Source of the DNA: AC-38 sp033856025
GTDB taxonomy: Bacteria; Actinomycetota; Thermoleophilia; Solirubrobacterales; Solirubrobacteraceae
Direction of reading: 5' to 3'
DNA: 64,000 bases
Assembly: GCA_033856025.1 (NCBI GenBank)
Contig: JAWVFQ010000007.1
Coordinates: 1 to 64,000 of the forward strand
Shown: positions 39,969 through 51,252 of the stretch, one piece after another
How the letters are laid out: the number at the start of each line of letters is the position of its first letter
Numbering within the stretch: position 1 is the stretch's first letter
Notes under the pieces: generated by a model
What the model was told of the DNA's origin: nothing
Databases searched by the model: none
What the model saw: the letters and a program-made list of their open reading frames with translations, nothing else
Made by a program: the position numbers and the translations under genes

Positions 39969-41899
39969 CGCGCCACGATCCTGAAGAAGAGGCGTCGCGG
40001 CACCGAGGCCGTTCCGCCCACCGTCGCCGTGATCGTCGCGCGGTAGCGGCCGGCGGGGAGCTTGCGCCGGGCCAAGCGTCCGGAGAAGGCGACGCGGTTC
40101 AGCCCCGACGGACGGTTGCGGCGCGTCAGCGTCCCGGCCGCCACGTAGCGGGTGCAGCGCGGGCGCCCGCGGCGCGCCCGCGTGGGCGCCAGGCAGCGCC
40201 GCGCGACGCGGCGCCCCGACAGCACGCGAGCCAGCGCGATCTTCACCGTCGCCGCCTGCGAGAGCCGGAAGCGGAAGGTCGTGCCCTTCGGCGTCGCGCG
40301 CCGGCGCGCCGCCGCCGAGATCGCCGTGGGTCCGGGCCCCCAGGTGAAGACGGGGTTGGTCACCGAGGCGCCGCTCACCACCGTCCGCGGCAGCGTCACC
40401 GTGACCGTCACGGCGGCCCGTCCGGCCGCGCCGCTGGCGTCGCGCGCGGTGAACGTGGCCGTGTACGTGCCGGGCGCGGAGTAGCTGTGGGTGGCGGCCG
40501 GCGTCCCGGCCGACTGGCCGTCCCCGAAGTCCCAACCCTGGGCGCCCAGCGGCTCGCCCTGCGGCTCGGTCGCCGAGCCGGTGAACGTGACCGGATGGCC
40601 CACGAGCGCCGAGCTCGCGCTGGCGCTTGCCGTGGCCACCGGCGGTGCGGGCTGGTACTCGAACGCGCCCATGTCCGAGATCGCGGACCCGTCCGAGTTG
40701 CCGTCGGCGAACCGCTCGAAGCCCGCCAGGTCCACCCCCGGCTCGCTCGCGGTGGAAGTCGGATCGCCACGGTCGACCACCGGCGACGAGTACGGCAGCC
40801 GGTAGTCGCCCGCCCCCGGGTTCACGAAGCCCGGGTCCAGGTTGAGGTTGTGGCCGCCGTCGACGATGGACCCGCTGCCGACGCCGTTGTTGGGCACCGA
40901 GTTGTTGGTGCTCGACGTCTTGCCCGGGTCGTACACGGTGTAGTCCACGTCGATGGTCGCCTTGGCGTCCGCGCCCATGAAGCCCCCGCCGCTCGCGGTG
41001 CGCGACAGGTCGGTCTCGAAGCCCCGGATCAGGGTGCTGCGCAGCGTCACGTTGCCGTCGACGGTTCCAGCGGTGGTGCTGGCGTTCAGCCGGACGCCGG
41101 TCGTCCCCGGCCCGCCGCCGATCACCGTGGTGTGCCGCACGAGCAGCGTCGAGTTGCCCAGGAAGACATCGCTGCGGATGCCGATGCCGTTGCTCCCCGC
41201 GGGCACGCTCAGGAGGCAGTCGTCGATCGTCTGAGCGATGCTGGGAAGGGCCGCGGCGATGTACGGCGTGCCCGCGGTCACCCGCGACGTCCGCAGGGTC
41301 CGAACCCCGGCCACGCCGGTGGCGGCCGTGACCTCGGAGCCCTCGACGGTCCCGAGGCTGCCCAGGACGCCCCCGGACCCGGTGCCCGGCAGGTTGATCC
41401 TCCCGGCCCGGAAGATCCCGCCGGACTCTGAGAGCCCGACCGTGTTCGGGCTGGACCCGGTGATCTCCACCCGCTCCGCGGTGCCGGTGGTGAGTCGCAG
41501 CCCCGTCGCGCCGCTGCCCGTCGGGGCGCGGACCGACAGGTCCGCGACGATGGAGGTGCCGGCGTCCAGCTCCAGCGTGGTCTGATTGTCCGCGTCAGGG
41601 CGGGCGATCCGAGTCTGGCCGAGGCCCGCGCCGACGAGGTCCACCGGGTTGTTCGCGTTGGCGACGAGGTTGGCCTCCGAGTAGTCCCCGGCCCCGACCT
41701 GGACGCGGTCCTTGCCGTTGCCGTTGGCCCCCGCCGCGGCGAGCGCGGCCGTGATCGTCGGCTCCGGCGTCCCCGGGCAGCCGGCGTAGTTCACGCAGAA
41801 CGTGTCGGCAAGCGCGCTCGGCGCCGCGAATGCTCCCGTTCCCGCCACCGCGAGGATCCCGACCGTCGCGAGGCGGAGTCTCCCGATCCCCCGCACCAC
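39965..41899 (-). CDS. Secreted beta-helix protein with choice-of-anchor Q and PKD domains (copy 1)
   Basis: A 644-residue paralogue of the downstream gene, with the same signal peptide/beta-helix/PKD/Arg-rich order. The N-terminal mature sequence is ADTFCVNYAGCPGTPEPTITAALAAAG and the paralogue has ATFCVNDPGCAGTTELTIQAALDAAA. DGGHNLNLDPGFVNPGAGDYRL, ISDMGAFEYQP and the PKD segment GQSAGTPAATHSYSAPGTYTATF match too. The C-terminal RRKLPAGRYRATITAT block is shared. The tandem pair is coupled by a GTGA overlap. The start is GTG at 41899, next to the convergent-side leuS 3' end. Confidence 0.86.
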   Translation of the reverse strand: MVRGIGRLRLATVGILAVAGTGAFAAPSALADTFCVNYAGCPGTPEPTITAALAAAGANGNGKDRVQVGAGDYSEANLVANANNPVDLVGAGLGQTRIARPDADNQTTLELDAGTSIVADLSVRAPTGSGATGLRLTTGTAERVEITGSSPNTVGLSESGGIFRAGRINLPGTGSGGVLGSLGTVEGSEVTAATGVAGVRTLRTSRVTAGTPYIAAALPSIAQTIDDCLLSVPAGSNGIGIRSDVFLGNSTLLVRHTTVIGGGPGTTGVRLNASTTAGTVDGNVTLRSTLIRGFETDLSRTASGGGFMGADAKATIDVDYTVYDPGKTSSTNNSVPNNGVGSGSIVDGGHNLNLDPGFVNPGAGDYRLPYSSPVVDRGDPTSTASEPGVDLAGFERFADGNSDGSAISDMGAFEYQPAPPVATASASASSALVGHPVTFTGSATEPQGEPLGAQGWDFGDGQSAGTPAATHSYSAPGTYTATFTARDASGAAGRAAVTVTVTLPRTVVSGASVTNPVFTWGPGPTAISAAARRRATPKGTTFRFRLSQAATVKIALARVLSGRRVARRCLAPTRARRGRPRCTRYVAAGTLTRRNRPSGLNRVAFSGRLARRKLPAGRYRATITATVGGTASVPRRLFFRIVAR

Positions 41900-41912
41900 G
41901 CCGAGATGTATA

Positions 41913-44351
<2,439 letters not shown>

Positions 44352-44379
44352 CGGGGCGCTGAGGTTAGCCTGCACGCTG

Positions 44380-45306
44380 ATGGCCCACGATCCAGACGCC
44401 TTTCGCATCGAGAAAGACGAGGTGCGCCCGGGCGTGCGGCTGACCTGGGTGCGCGAGGGCGAGGGCGGAGTGCCGCTCGTGCTGCTCCACGGGTGGCCGG
44501 AGACCATGCGGATCTGGTGGCGCAACGTGGCCCCGCTGGCCGAGGCGGGCTTCGACGTGATCGTGCCCGACCTGCGGGGCTTCGGGCGCTCGGGCGTTGC
44601 GCCCGACGGCTTCTACGACGCGGCGGCGAGCGCGCGCGACGTGCACGCGCTGGTCCACGACGTGCTCGGGTTCCGCGCCTGCGTGGCGGCGGGCGGCGAC
44701 TTCGGCGGCGTGGTCATCCAGGAGCTGGGCGCGCGGTTCGAGGGCTTCGTGGCGCGCCAGTGCCTGTTCAACACGGTCCCGCCGCTGCGGCTGGACGAGT
44801 ACGAGGCCGCCGGGCTGGGGCGCGGCGTCGCGCCGCTGACCCGGATGGCGTCCGACTACTTCGTGCGCCAGGGGACCGACGCCGACGGCCTGGCCGCCGA
44901 GCTGGACACGCCGGAGAAGCGCCGGCGCTACGTGGCGCAGTTCTACGGGCCGCGGTTCTGGGCGGCGCCCGGGACGTTCTCCGCCGAGGACGTCGACTTC
45001 ATGACCGAGCCGTTCGCGGATGCCGAGCGCTTTCGCGCCTCGGTGGGGCTCTACGAGGCGGCGCTGGGCCGCCGCGAGGTGTCCGAGCCGCCGCTGTGGG
45101 AGGACCGGGTCTCCCGCGTCGAGACGCTCGTCCTCTACGGCCCCGAGGACCACGTGATCCCGCGCGACTTCCCCGACCGCTGCGAGGTGGCGTTCCCGCG
45201 GCGGGCCGGCCCGTTCGTGGTGCCCCGGGCCGGGCACTTCCTGCAGTGGGAGCGCGCCGACGCGCTCAACGGCGCGCTGGTCGGGTTCTTGCGAGACGCC
45301 CCGTAG
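44380..45306 (+). CDS. Alpha/beta hydrolase, epoxide-hydrolase-like
   Basis: A 308-residue alpha/beta-hydrolase. HGWPE (about 40-44) is the oxyanion-hole motif typical of epoxide and haloalkane hydrolases. The nucleophile elbow GGDFGG has Asp rather than Ser, supporting epoxide hydrolase or dehalogenase chemistry. Late acidic and basic candidates are the D of GPEDHVI and the H of PRAGHFLQWE. It is probably cytoplasmic. The substrate cannot be read from the sequence. It is monocistronic and divergent from leuS. Confidence 0.88.
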   Translation: MAHDPDAFRIEKDEVRPGVRLTWVREGEGGVPLVLLHGWPETMRIWWRNVAPLAEAGFDVIVPDLRGFGRSGVAPDGFYDAAASARDVHALVHDVLGFRACVAAGGDFGGVVIQELGARFEGFVARQCLFNTVPPLRLDEYEAAGLGRGVAPLTRMASDYFVRQGTDADGLAAELDTPEKRRRYVAQFYGPRFWAAPGTFSAEDVDFMTEPFADAERFRASVGLYEAALGRREVSEPPLWEDRVSRVETLVLYGPEDHVIPRDFPDRCEVAFPRRAGPFVVPRAGHFLQWERADALNGALVGFLRDAP

Positions 45307-45325
45307 GCGCGATTACCATGGCGCC

Positions 45326-45964
45326 ATGGCTCCCACGGCCGACTGGTCGGATCAGGTCGCCCTCCTGGTCGCCGCCGCGGAGGAGGCCGCCGAGCGCACG
45401 CGCCGCGACGCCGAGCAGCGCGCCGACGAGCGCATCGCCGAGGCGGACCGCGCCGCCGGCTACCGCGTCGAGGCCGCCGAGACCGAGGCGCGCGAGATCC
45501 TCGCCGGCGCGCGGGCGCAGGCCGAGCGGCTGACGACCGAGGCCACCGACGCGCGCGAACGCGCGACGCTCGAGGCGGCGGCGAGGGTGGCCGACCTGGA
45601 GGACGCGGCGCGGGCCGAGTCCAAGCGCATCCGCGCCGAGGCCGACGAGTACGCCAAGCTCGTGCGCGCGTCGGCCGAGGAGGAGGCGCGAGCGCTGACG
45701 CGCGAGGCGCGTTTCGTGGCCCAGGGCGTGCTCAAGGAGGGCACGGGCCTCCACGACGACCTCCAGGAGATGAGCCGGTCGCTGCGCCGCAACGCGGAGC
45801 GGCTGCTGGGCGACGTGCGCGACGCCCACGCCCGGATGGCCGGCGAGATCGACCGCACCGTGGGCCCGGACACCGGGGCGGCGGCCGGCGGGCGCGGCGA
45901 CGAGCCGCGGCGAGCGCGGGTCGACGACGACCCCGACGTGCCCGAGTTCATCCCCCCGCGCTGA
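45326..45964 (+). CDS. Coiled-coil protein, DivIVA-like helical region
   Basis: A 212-residue, highly charged protein that is almost entirely helical. Heptad-like Ala/Glu/Arg repeats run from about 10 to 170 (AAEEAAERTRRDAEQRADERI, EAETEAREILAGARAQAERL). The C-terminal 45 residues are Gly/Pro/Asp-rich and probably disordered. It lacks a TM segment. Similar long-coil proteins function in polar growth or as scaffolds, but there is no N-terminal DivIVA domain. The start is the ATG at 45326; an overlapping ATG lies out of frame at 45317. Function unknown. Confidence 0.75.
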   Translation: MAPTADWSDQVALLVAAAEEAAERTRRDAEQRADERIAEADRAAGYRVEAAETEAREILAGARAQAERLTTEATDARERATLEAAARVADLEDAARAESKRIRAEADEYAKLVRASAEEEARALTREARFVAQGVLKEGTGLHDDLQEMSRSLRRNAERLLGDVRDAHARMAGEIDRTVGPDTGAAAGGRGDEPRRARVDDDPDVPEFIPPR

Positions 45965-45971
45965 GCCGGCT

Positions 45972-47303
45972 CTACGGGTAGATCGCCCGGAAGCGCGCGG
46001 CCTCCGCCACGCGCTCGATGCCCACGCAGTGGGCGGCGGCGCGCCAGTCCACGTCGAGCTGCTCGGCGGCGTCCACCACCCGGCGCAGCCCGGCCTGGAG
46101 CTGGCTGCGCAGGCGCGCGGCGATCTCGGCGTCGGTCCAGGAGTACTTCTGCTGGTCCTGGACCCACTCGAAGTAGGACACGGTCACGCCCCCGGCGTTG
46201 GCCAGGAGGTCGGGGACGACGGGGATGCCGCGCTCGGCGAGGATGCGATCCGCTTCGGGCGTGACCGGGCCGTTGGCGGCCTCGACGACGAGCTGGGCGT
46301 CGATGCGCTCCGCGTTCTCGGCGGTGATCTGGTGCTCCAGGGCGGCCGGTACGAGCACGTCGCACGGCGCCTCCAGGACCTCGGTGCGCGACACGGCGCG
46401 CCCGGCGGGGCAGTCGCGCAGGAAGCGGTGCTCGGCCACCCAGTCGAAGATCCGCGGCAGGTCGAGGCCGTCGGGGTCCACCAGGCCGGCCGTGACGTCG
46501 CTGACGGCGACGATCGTGGCGCCGCGGGCGGCGAGCTCGCGGGCCACCACGGCGCCGACGTTGCCGAAGCCCTGAAGCGCCACGCGCTGAGCGCCGAGGT
46601 CGCGGCCCAGGTGCTCGAGGACGGCCTCCATGCAGTAGACGACGCCGAGGCCGGTGGCGAACTTGCGTCCGGCCGTCCCGCCCAGGACGAGGGGCTTGCC
46701 GGTGACGATCTCGGGGACCGGATGACCGACCTGCTGGGAGTAGGTGTCCATGAACCAGGCCATCTCGCGTTCGCCGGTCGCCATGTCGGGAGCGGGGATG
46801 TCGCGGTCGGGGCCGATGATCGGGAAGATCTCCGAGGCGTAGCGGCGGGTGATGCGCTCCAGCTCGTCCTGGGACAGGCGGTTGGGGTCGCAGCGCACAC
46901 CGCCCTTGGCTCCGCCGAAGGGCAGCTCCAGCAGCGCGCACTTGAAGGTCATCCACAGGGCGAGCGCGGCGCACTCGCCGAGGCTGACGGCGGGGGCGTA
47001 GCGGACGCCGCCCTTCGTCGGGCCCATGGTCAGCGTGTGCTGGACGCGGTAGCCGGTGAACGTCTCGACGGTGCCGTCGTCGCGGCGGACCGGGAAGTTG
47101 ACGGTGAGGGCGCGTCGCGGCTCGAGCAGGCGGGCGCGCAGCTCGGCGTCGAGGTCCAGCCGGCCGGCGGCGCGCTCGAACTGCTCCTGGGCGGTGGCCC
47201 AGAGCTTGGAGCGCCACTCGCCTCCGGGCGCGACGAGGCCGGCCTCGTCGGCGAGGACGGCATCCCATCCGCCCTTGCCCCGGCGTTCGGAGGTCGAAGC
47301 CAT
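45972..47303 (-). CDS. Glu/Leu/Phe/Val dehydrogenase
   Basis: A 443-residue amino-acid dehydrogenase, likely glutamate dehydrogenase (GdhA-type). Signatures are FTGYRVQHTLTMGPTKGGVRYAP, the catalytic Lys in LPFGGAKGGV, PAPDMATGEREMAWFMDTYS, the Rossmann loop QGFGNVGAVVARELAARGA and VEAANGPVTPEADRIL. It converts glutamate reversibly to 2-oxoglutarate and ammonia. The start is ATG at 47303; a longer frame to 47351 lacks a plausible N-terminus. It lies head-on with the coiled-coil gene. Confidence 0.94.
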   Translation of the reverse strand: MASTSERRGKGGWDAVLADEAGLVAPGGEWRSKLWATAQEQFERAAGRLDLDAELRARLLEPRRALTVNFPVRRDDGTVETFTGYRVQHTLTMGPTKGGVRYAPAVSLGECAALALWMTFKCALLELPFGGAKGGVRCDPNRLSQDELERITRRYASEIFPIIGPDRDIPAPDMATGEREMAWFMDTYSQQVGHPVPEIVTGKPLVLGGTAGRKFATGLGVVYCMEAVLEHLGRDLGAQRVALQGFGNVGAVVARELAARGATIVAVSDVTAGLVDPDGLDLPRIFDWVAEHRFLRDCPAGRAVSRTEVLEAPCDVLVPAALEHQITAENAERIDAQLVVEAANGPVTPEADRILAERGIPVVPDLLANAGGVTVSYFEWVQDQQKYSWTDAEIAARLRSQLQAGLRRVVDAAEQLDVDWRAAAHCVGIERVAEAARFRAIYP

Positions 47304-47372
47304 GGCCGGGCGGAGGGTAGCCCCGCGCTCGCACGGCGCCAATCCGCGCACGGACTCGTGCAGGTTTCCCCG

Positions 47373-47762
47373 CTACTTCACGCAGCCGCGCAGGAGGCCA
47401 CTCTCGCCGGGACGGTGCGGGGCGCCGGTGACGCCCACGTCGGTCCCCGTCTGGCGCGCGATCCAGCAGCCGTTCTCGCGCACGCGCACCGCGTAGGTGC
47501 GCCGGTCCTGGATGCGCTCGGATATCAGCAGGTCCACCGTGCAGTCCCACCTGGCCCCGGCGCCGGTGCACCGCCCGCCGCGGTCGCCCACGACGGTGCC
47601 GAACACGCCCTGCGCCTCGAGATCCTGCTTCAGCGCGATGGCGACCGCGTCGCCCAGCACCTGGCCGGTGACGAGGGGCGGCCCGCCGGCGACGTCGCCG
47701 CCGCACCCGGCCAGGACCGCCACGACCAGCGCCACCGCCCCGATGCCGAAGATCCCCCTCAC
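47373..47762 (-). CDS. Putative lipoprotein
   Basis: A 129-residue exported protein. MRGIFGIGAVALVVAVLAGC is a lipoprotein signal with the lipobox LAGC (Cys20). The mature domain, with DRGGRCTGAGARWDCTVDLLISE and RENGCWIAR, has paired Cys typical of a small extracytoplasmic sensor or binding fold. No catalytic signature. The GTG at 47762 starts the signal peptide; a longer upstream frame to 47828 overlaps the tRNA gene and is not used. Confidence 0.78.
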   Translation of the reverse strand: MRGIFGIGAVALVVAVLAGCGGDVAGGPPLVTGQVLGDAVAIALKQDLEAQGVFGTVVGDRGGRCTGAGARWDCTVDLLISERIQDRRTYAVRVRENGCWIARQTGTDVGVTGAPHRPGESGLLRGCVK

Positions 47763-47795
47763 CGGGGCGTTAGAATGGCATCTGATTACGAGCTT

Positions 47796-47868
47796 GGGGC
47801 TATAGCTCAGCTGGGAGAGCGCTGCCATGGCATGGCAGAGGTCGTCGGTTCGAGCCCGACTAGCTCCA
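47796..47868 (+). tRNA. tRNA-Ala (GGC anticodon)
   Basis: A complete 73-base cloverleaf. Acceptor GGGGCTA pairs with TAGCTCC (one G-T), D-arm GCTC/GAGC, anticodon stem CTGCC/GGCAG with loop ATGGCAT, so the anticodon at 34-36 is GGC. T-arm is GTCGG/CCGAC with loop TTCGAGC. Discriminator A at 47868 and the CCA end is not encoded (CT follows). It reads GCC and GCU alanine codons. It stands alone, 2 bp from the convergent rsfS stop. Confidence 0.96.
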
Positions 47869-47870
47869 CT

Positions 47871-48239
47871 TCACGATGACCCGCCGGCGACGCGGGCGGG
47901 GACCTCGCCCCAGAGCTGCTCCAGGCGGTAGTAGTCGCGCGTGTCCGGCGTGAAGACGTGGACGACGACGTCGAGGTAGTCCATGAGGATCCAGTGCGAC
48001 TCCCCCACGCCCTCGACGCGGCGGGGCAGGAGCCCGTGCTCGTCCTTGAGGCCCAGGTGGATGCCGTCGTGGATCGCCTTGACCTGGCGCTCGCTGTTGC
48101 CCGTGCAGATGACGAAGCGGTCCGTGTAGCCGACCACCCCGCGCAGGTCGAGCTCGACGATGTCGCGCGCCTTCTTGTCGTCGGCGTACCGCGCGATGGC
48201 GCGGGCCAGCTCCTGGCCCTCCATCTCGGGGCCCTCCAT
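47871..48239 (-). CDS. rsfS: Ribosome silencing factor RsfS
   Basis: A 122-residue member of the RsfS/Iojap family, which binds L14 and blocks subunit joining under starvation. It shows DIVELDLRGVVGYTDRFVICTGNSERQVKAIHDGI, followed by HWILMDYLDVVVHVFTPDTRDYYRLEQLWG, the diagnostic C-terminal strand-helix unit. The start ATG at 48239 overlaps the nadD stop by one base. nadD-rsfS adjacency is highly conserved in bacteria. Confidence 0.95.
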   Translation of the reverse strand: MEGPEMEGQELARAIARYADDKKARDIVELDLRGVVGYTDRFVICTGNSERQVKAIHDGIHLGLKDEHGLLPRRVEGVGESHWILMDYLDVVVHVFTPDTRDYYRLEQLWGEVPARVAGGSS

Positions 48240-48850
48240 CAGGCGGTCACCGCGCTGCGATAGAGCCCATGCGCCGCCACGTACTCGCGCACCGCGTCGG
48301 GCACGAGCCAGCGCACGGGCAGGCCCGCCGCCACGCGATCGCGCACCAGCGACGAGGACACGTCGATCCGGGGCATGTCCAGGAACACCACCGAGTCCCT
48401 ACCCGCCAGCGCGGCGATCGACCGTTCGATCTCCTCGCGCCGGGCGCGCTCCCGCTCGGCCACGGCGAAGCGCGCCAGCGCCAGCACGCGCTCGGGCTCG
48501 TGCCAGCCCGGCAGCGAGAGCGCCATGTCCCCGCCGGCGATCCAGGTCAGCTCGTCGCCGGGCCGCTGCTCGCGCAGGGCCTCGAGGGTGTCGGCCGTGT
48601 AGGACGCCCCCCCGCGGCGGACCTCCAGGTCGGACACCTCCAGCCACTCGGCGTCGCCCGCGGCCAGCCGGCACATCTCCAGGCGCACCTGCGGCCCGGG
48701 GTCGGCGGGGAGCGGCTTGTGCGGAGGCGAGGCCACCGGCATCAGCAGCACGCGGTCGAGTCCCAGCCGGGCGTGGGCCTCCTGCGCGCACACCAGGTGG
48801 CCGACGTGCGGCGGGTTGAACGTCCCTCCGAGGATCCCGAGCGAGGCCAC
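48239..48850 (-). CDS. nadD: Nicotinate-nucleotide adenylyltransferase
   Basis: A 203-residue enzyme that makes nicotinic acid adenine dinucleotide. The nucleotidyltransferase motif is GILGGTFNPPHVGH with the (H/T)xGH-like HVGH. SPPHKP and the C-terminal ISSS-type DVSSSLVRDRVAAGLPVRWLVPDAVREYV match NadD. The start is GTG at 48850 (MASLGILGG). The frame is open far upstream but that is a shadow across proA and proB. Only 8 bp separate it from proA. Confidence 0.95.
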   Translation of the reverse strand: MASLGILGGTFNPPHVGHLVCAQEAHARLGLDRVLLMPVASPPHKPLPADPGPQVRLEMCRLAAGDAEWLEVSDLEVRRGGASYTADTLEALREQRPGDELTWIAGGDMALSLPGWHEPERVLALARFAVAERERARREEIERSIAALAGRDSVVFLDMPRIDVSSSLVRDRVAAGLPVRWLVPDAVREYVAAHGLYRSAVTA

Positions 48851-48858
48851 GCGCGGCG

Positions 48859-50130
48859 TCAGGGGCGGGACGTACCCGATCCCTCGACCACGTACTTGTA
48901 CGTGCACAGCTCGCGCATGCCGATGGGGCCGCGGGCGTGCAGCTTCTGGGTCGAGTTGCCGATCTCCGCGCCCATCCCGAACTCGTGGCCGTCGGTGAAG
49001 CGGGTGGAGGCGTTGACGTAGACGCACGCCGAGTCGACGCCGCGCGTGAAGGCGCGCGCGGACTCCACGGAGCGGGTGACGATGGCGTCGGAGTGCCCGC
49101 TGCCGTGCGCGTTTACGTGCTCGATCGCCGCCGCGACGGAGTCCACGACGCCCACCGCGAGGATCATCGCGTGGAACTCGGTGTCCCAGTCCTCGTCGGA
49201 GGCGTCGATGAGGCTGTCGGCCAGCTCGCCGGAGGCGGCGCGGGCGCGCGCGTCGGCGCGCAGCTCGACGCCCGCCTCGCGCAGGGCGCGCAGGGCGCGC
49301 GGCATGAACTCGGCGGCCGCGTCGACGTGGACGAGCAGGGTCTCGGCCGCGTTGCAGGTGCCGGGGCGCTGGGTCTTGGCGTTCACCACGATGCGCTCGG
49401 CGGCGTCGAGATCGGCGCCCGCGTCCACGAACACGTGGCAGTTGCCCGAGGCGGCGTAGATCACGGGGACGGTGGCGACCTCCTCCAGCGCCTTCTTCAG
49501 GCCCTCGCCGCCGCGCGGGATGATCAGGTCGACGAGGCCGTCCTGCGTGGCCAGCTCGGCCAGCTCCTCGCGCCCGCCCCCGGCGACCAGGCCGATCGCG
49601 CCGTCGGGGAGCCCCGCTGCCGCGGCGGCCTCGACCGCGATGGCGGCCAGCACCGCGTTGGAGTGCGCGGCGGTCGAGGACCCGCGCAGCACGATCGCGT
49701 TGCCCGACTTCAGGCACAGCGCGGTGCAGTCGATCGTCACGTTGGGCCGCGCCTCGTAGACGACCGCGACCACGCCGAGCGGCTCGCGCACGCGGCGCAT
49801 CTCCAGGCCGTTCTCCAGGCGCCCGCCGTCGATGACCTCGCCCACCGGGTCGGGCAGGGCGACGATGGCCCGGACGCCCTCGGCGATGGCCGCGACCCGC
49901 GCCTCGTCCAGGCGCAGGCGGTCCAGGAGGGCCGCGCCGACGTCGTTTTCGCGCCCCGCCTCCATGTCGCGCGCGTTGGCGTCGAGGATCTCGGACGTCC
50001 GCGCCTCCAGCGCGTCGGCGATCGCCAGCAGCGCGGCGTCCTTGATGCGCGTGTCCAGCTGCGCCAGCGCGCGCGAGGCGCGCCGGGCGGCCCGGCAGAC
50101 GTCGGCGACGGACTGGGCGGTCGTGGCCAT
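48859..50130 (-). CDS. proA: Gamma-glutamyl phosphate reductase
   Basis: A 423-residue enzyme that reduces gamma-glutamyl phosphate to glutamate semialdehyde for proline synthesis. Key features are the EPLGVVAVVYEARPNVTIDCTALCLKSGNA segment, GGEGLKKAL, the catalytic Cys in QRPGTCNAAETLLV and the C-terminal FGMGAEIGNSTQKLHARGPIG. It follows proB by 9 bp in the pathway order, B then A, with nadD downstream. Confidence 0.96.
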   Translation of the reverse strand: MATTAQSVADVCRAARRASRALAQLDTRIKDAALLAIADALEARTSEILDANARDMEAGRENDVGAALLDRLRLDEARVAAIAEGVRAIVALPDPVGEVIDGGRLENGLEMRRVREPLGVVAVVYEARPNVTIDCTALCLKSGNAIVLRGSSTAAHSNAVLAAIAVEAAAAAGLPDGAIGLVAGGGREELAELATQDGLVDLIIPRGGEGLKKALEEVATVPVIYAASGNCHVFVDAGADLDAAERIVVNAKTQRPGTCNAAETLLVHVDAAAEFMPRALRALREAGVELRADARARAASGELADSLIDASDEDWDTEFHAMILAVGVVDSVAAAIEHVNAHGSGHSDAIVTRSVESARAFTRGVDSACVYVNASTRFTDGHEFGMGAEIGNSTQKLHARGPIGMRELCTYKYVVEGSGTSRP

Positions 50131-50139
50131 GGGCAGAGG

Positions 50140-51231
50140 TTACGCCAGGACGAAGTAGTCCCGGTGGACCGCCTCCTCGGTGGCGCGCGGGACCACCTCG
50201 CGGACGTCGGAGGACTTCAGCCCCTTGACCCGCTCCAGCTCGGCCGCCGAGTAGTTGGCGATGCCCTTGCCGATCACGCCGTCGCCGTCCACGACCTCGA
50301 CCGCGTCGCCGGCGTCGAAGGTCCCGCGGACCTCGACGATGCCCACGGGCAGCAGGCTCGTCCCGCCCTCGCGCAGCGCCCGGGCGGCTCCCGGGTCCAC
50401 CACGACCTGTCCGCGCGCGGGCTTGGCGTACTTCAGCCACAGCTTGAAGGAGGAGTAGCGGGCGTCGCGCGCGGGGAAGCGCGTGCCGCGCGGCTCGCCC
50501 GCCGCGGCGGCGCTCAGCACCCCGGGCTCCAGTCCCGACGCGATCACGGTCTCGATCCCCGCCGCCGTGGCCATCTCGGCCGCCACCACCTTGGAGCGCA
50601 TGCCGCCGGAGCCCAGGTGCGAGCCGGCGTGCCCCACGTCCAGCGCCTCCACCGACTCGAAGTCGGTGACCTCGGCCACCAGCTCGGCGCCCGGGTCGCG
50701 GCGGGGGTCGGCCGTGTACAGCCCCTCGGTGTCGGTGAGCAGGACGAGGCGCTCGGCCCCGATGAGGACCGCCACCTGGGCGGCCAGGAAGTCGTTGTCG
50801 CCGAAGGAGATCTCGTCGGTGGTGGTGGTGTCGTTCTCGTTGATCACCGGTACCACCCGCCAGTCCAGGAGCTTGCGCAGCGTCTGGCGGGCGTTGAGGT
50901 AGTGCGTGCGCGCGCTCACGTCGAAGAACGTGAGCAGCACCTGGGCGCTCGTAACGCCGCGCTCGCGCAGCAGCTCGTCGTAGACCCGGTAGAGCTTGCC
51001 CTGGCCCACGGCGCTGGCCGCCTGGAGGTCGCCCATGGCGCGCGGGCGCAGCGGGAGCTCGAGCACGCGCATCCCGCGCGCTATCGCGCCGCTGGTCACG
51101 ATCACCACGTCCTCGCCGCGCTCGTGGAGGTCGGCCACCTCCCCGCACACCGCGCGCAGGACGTCCTCGCGCGGCGCACCGTCGTCGCCGGCCACGATGC
51201 TCGACCCGAGCTTGATCACCGTCGTGGACAT
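50140..51231 (-). CDS. proB: Glutamate 5-kinase
   Basis: A 363-residue kinase that starts proline synthesis. The amino-acid kinase domain shows VIKLGSSIVAGDDG, VTSGAIARGM, QVLLTF, ENDTTTTDEISFGDNDFLAAQVA and GSGGMRSKVVAAEMATAAGI. A C-terminal PUA domain (about 270-355) is present, as in the E. coli enzyme. Proline feedback inhibition is expected from the family. The ATG start at 51231 lies 22 bp after the obg stop. Confidence 0.96.
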   Translation of the reverse strand: MSTTVIKLGSSIVAGDDGAPREDVLRAVCGEVADLHERGEDVVIVTSGAIARGMRVLELPLRPRAMGDLQAASAVGQGKLYRVYDELLRERGVTSAQVLLTFFDVSARTHYLNARQTLRKLLDWRVVPVINENDTTTTDEISFGDNDFLAAQVAVLIGAERLVLLTDTEGLYTADPRRDPGAELVAEVTDFESVEALDVGHAGSHLGSGGMRSKVVAAEMATAAGIETVIASGLEPGVLSAAAAGEPRGTRFPARDARYSSFKLWLKYAKPARGQVVVDPGAARALREGGTSLLPVGIVEVRGTFDAGDAVEVVDGDGVIGKGIANYSAAELERVKGLKSSDVREVVPRATEEAVHRDYFVLA

Positions 51232-51252
51232 CCGCGGAGAGGGTACGCGCGC

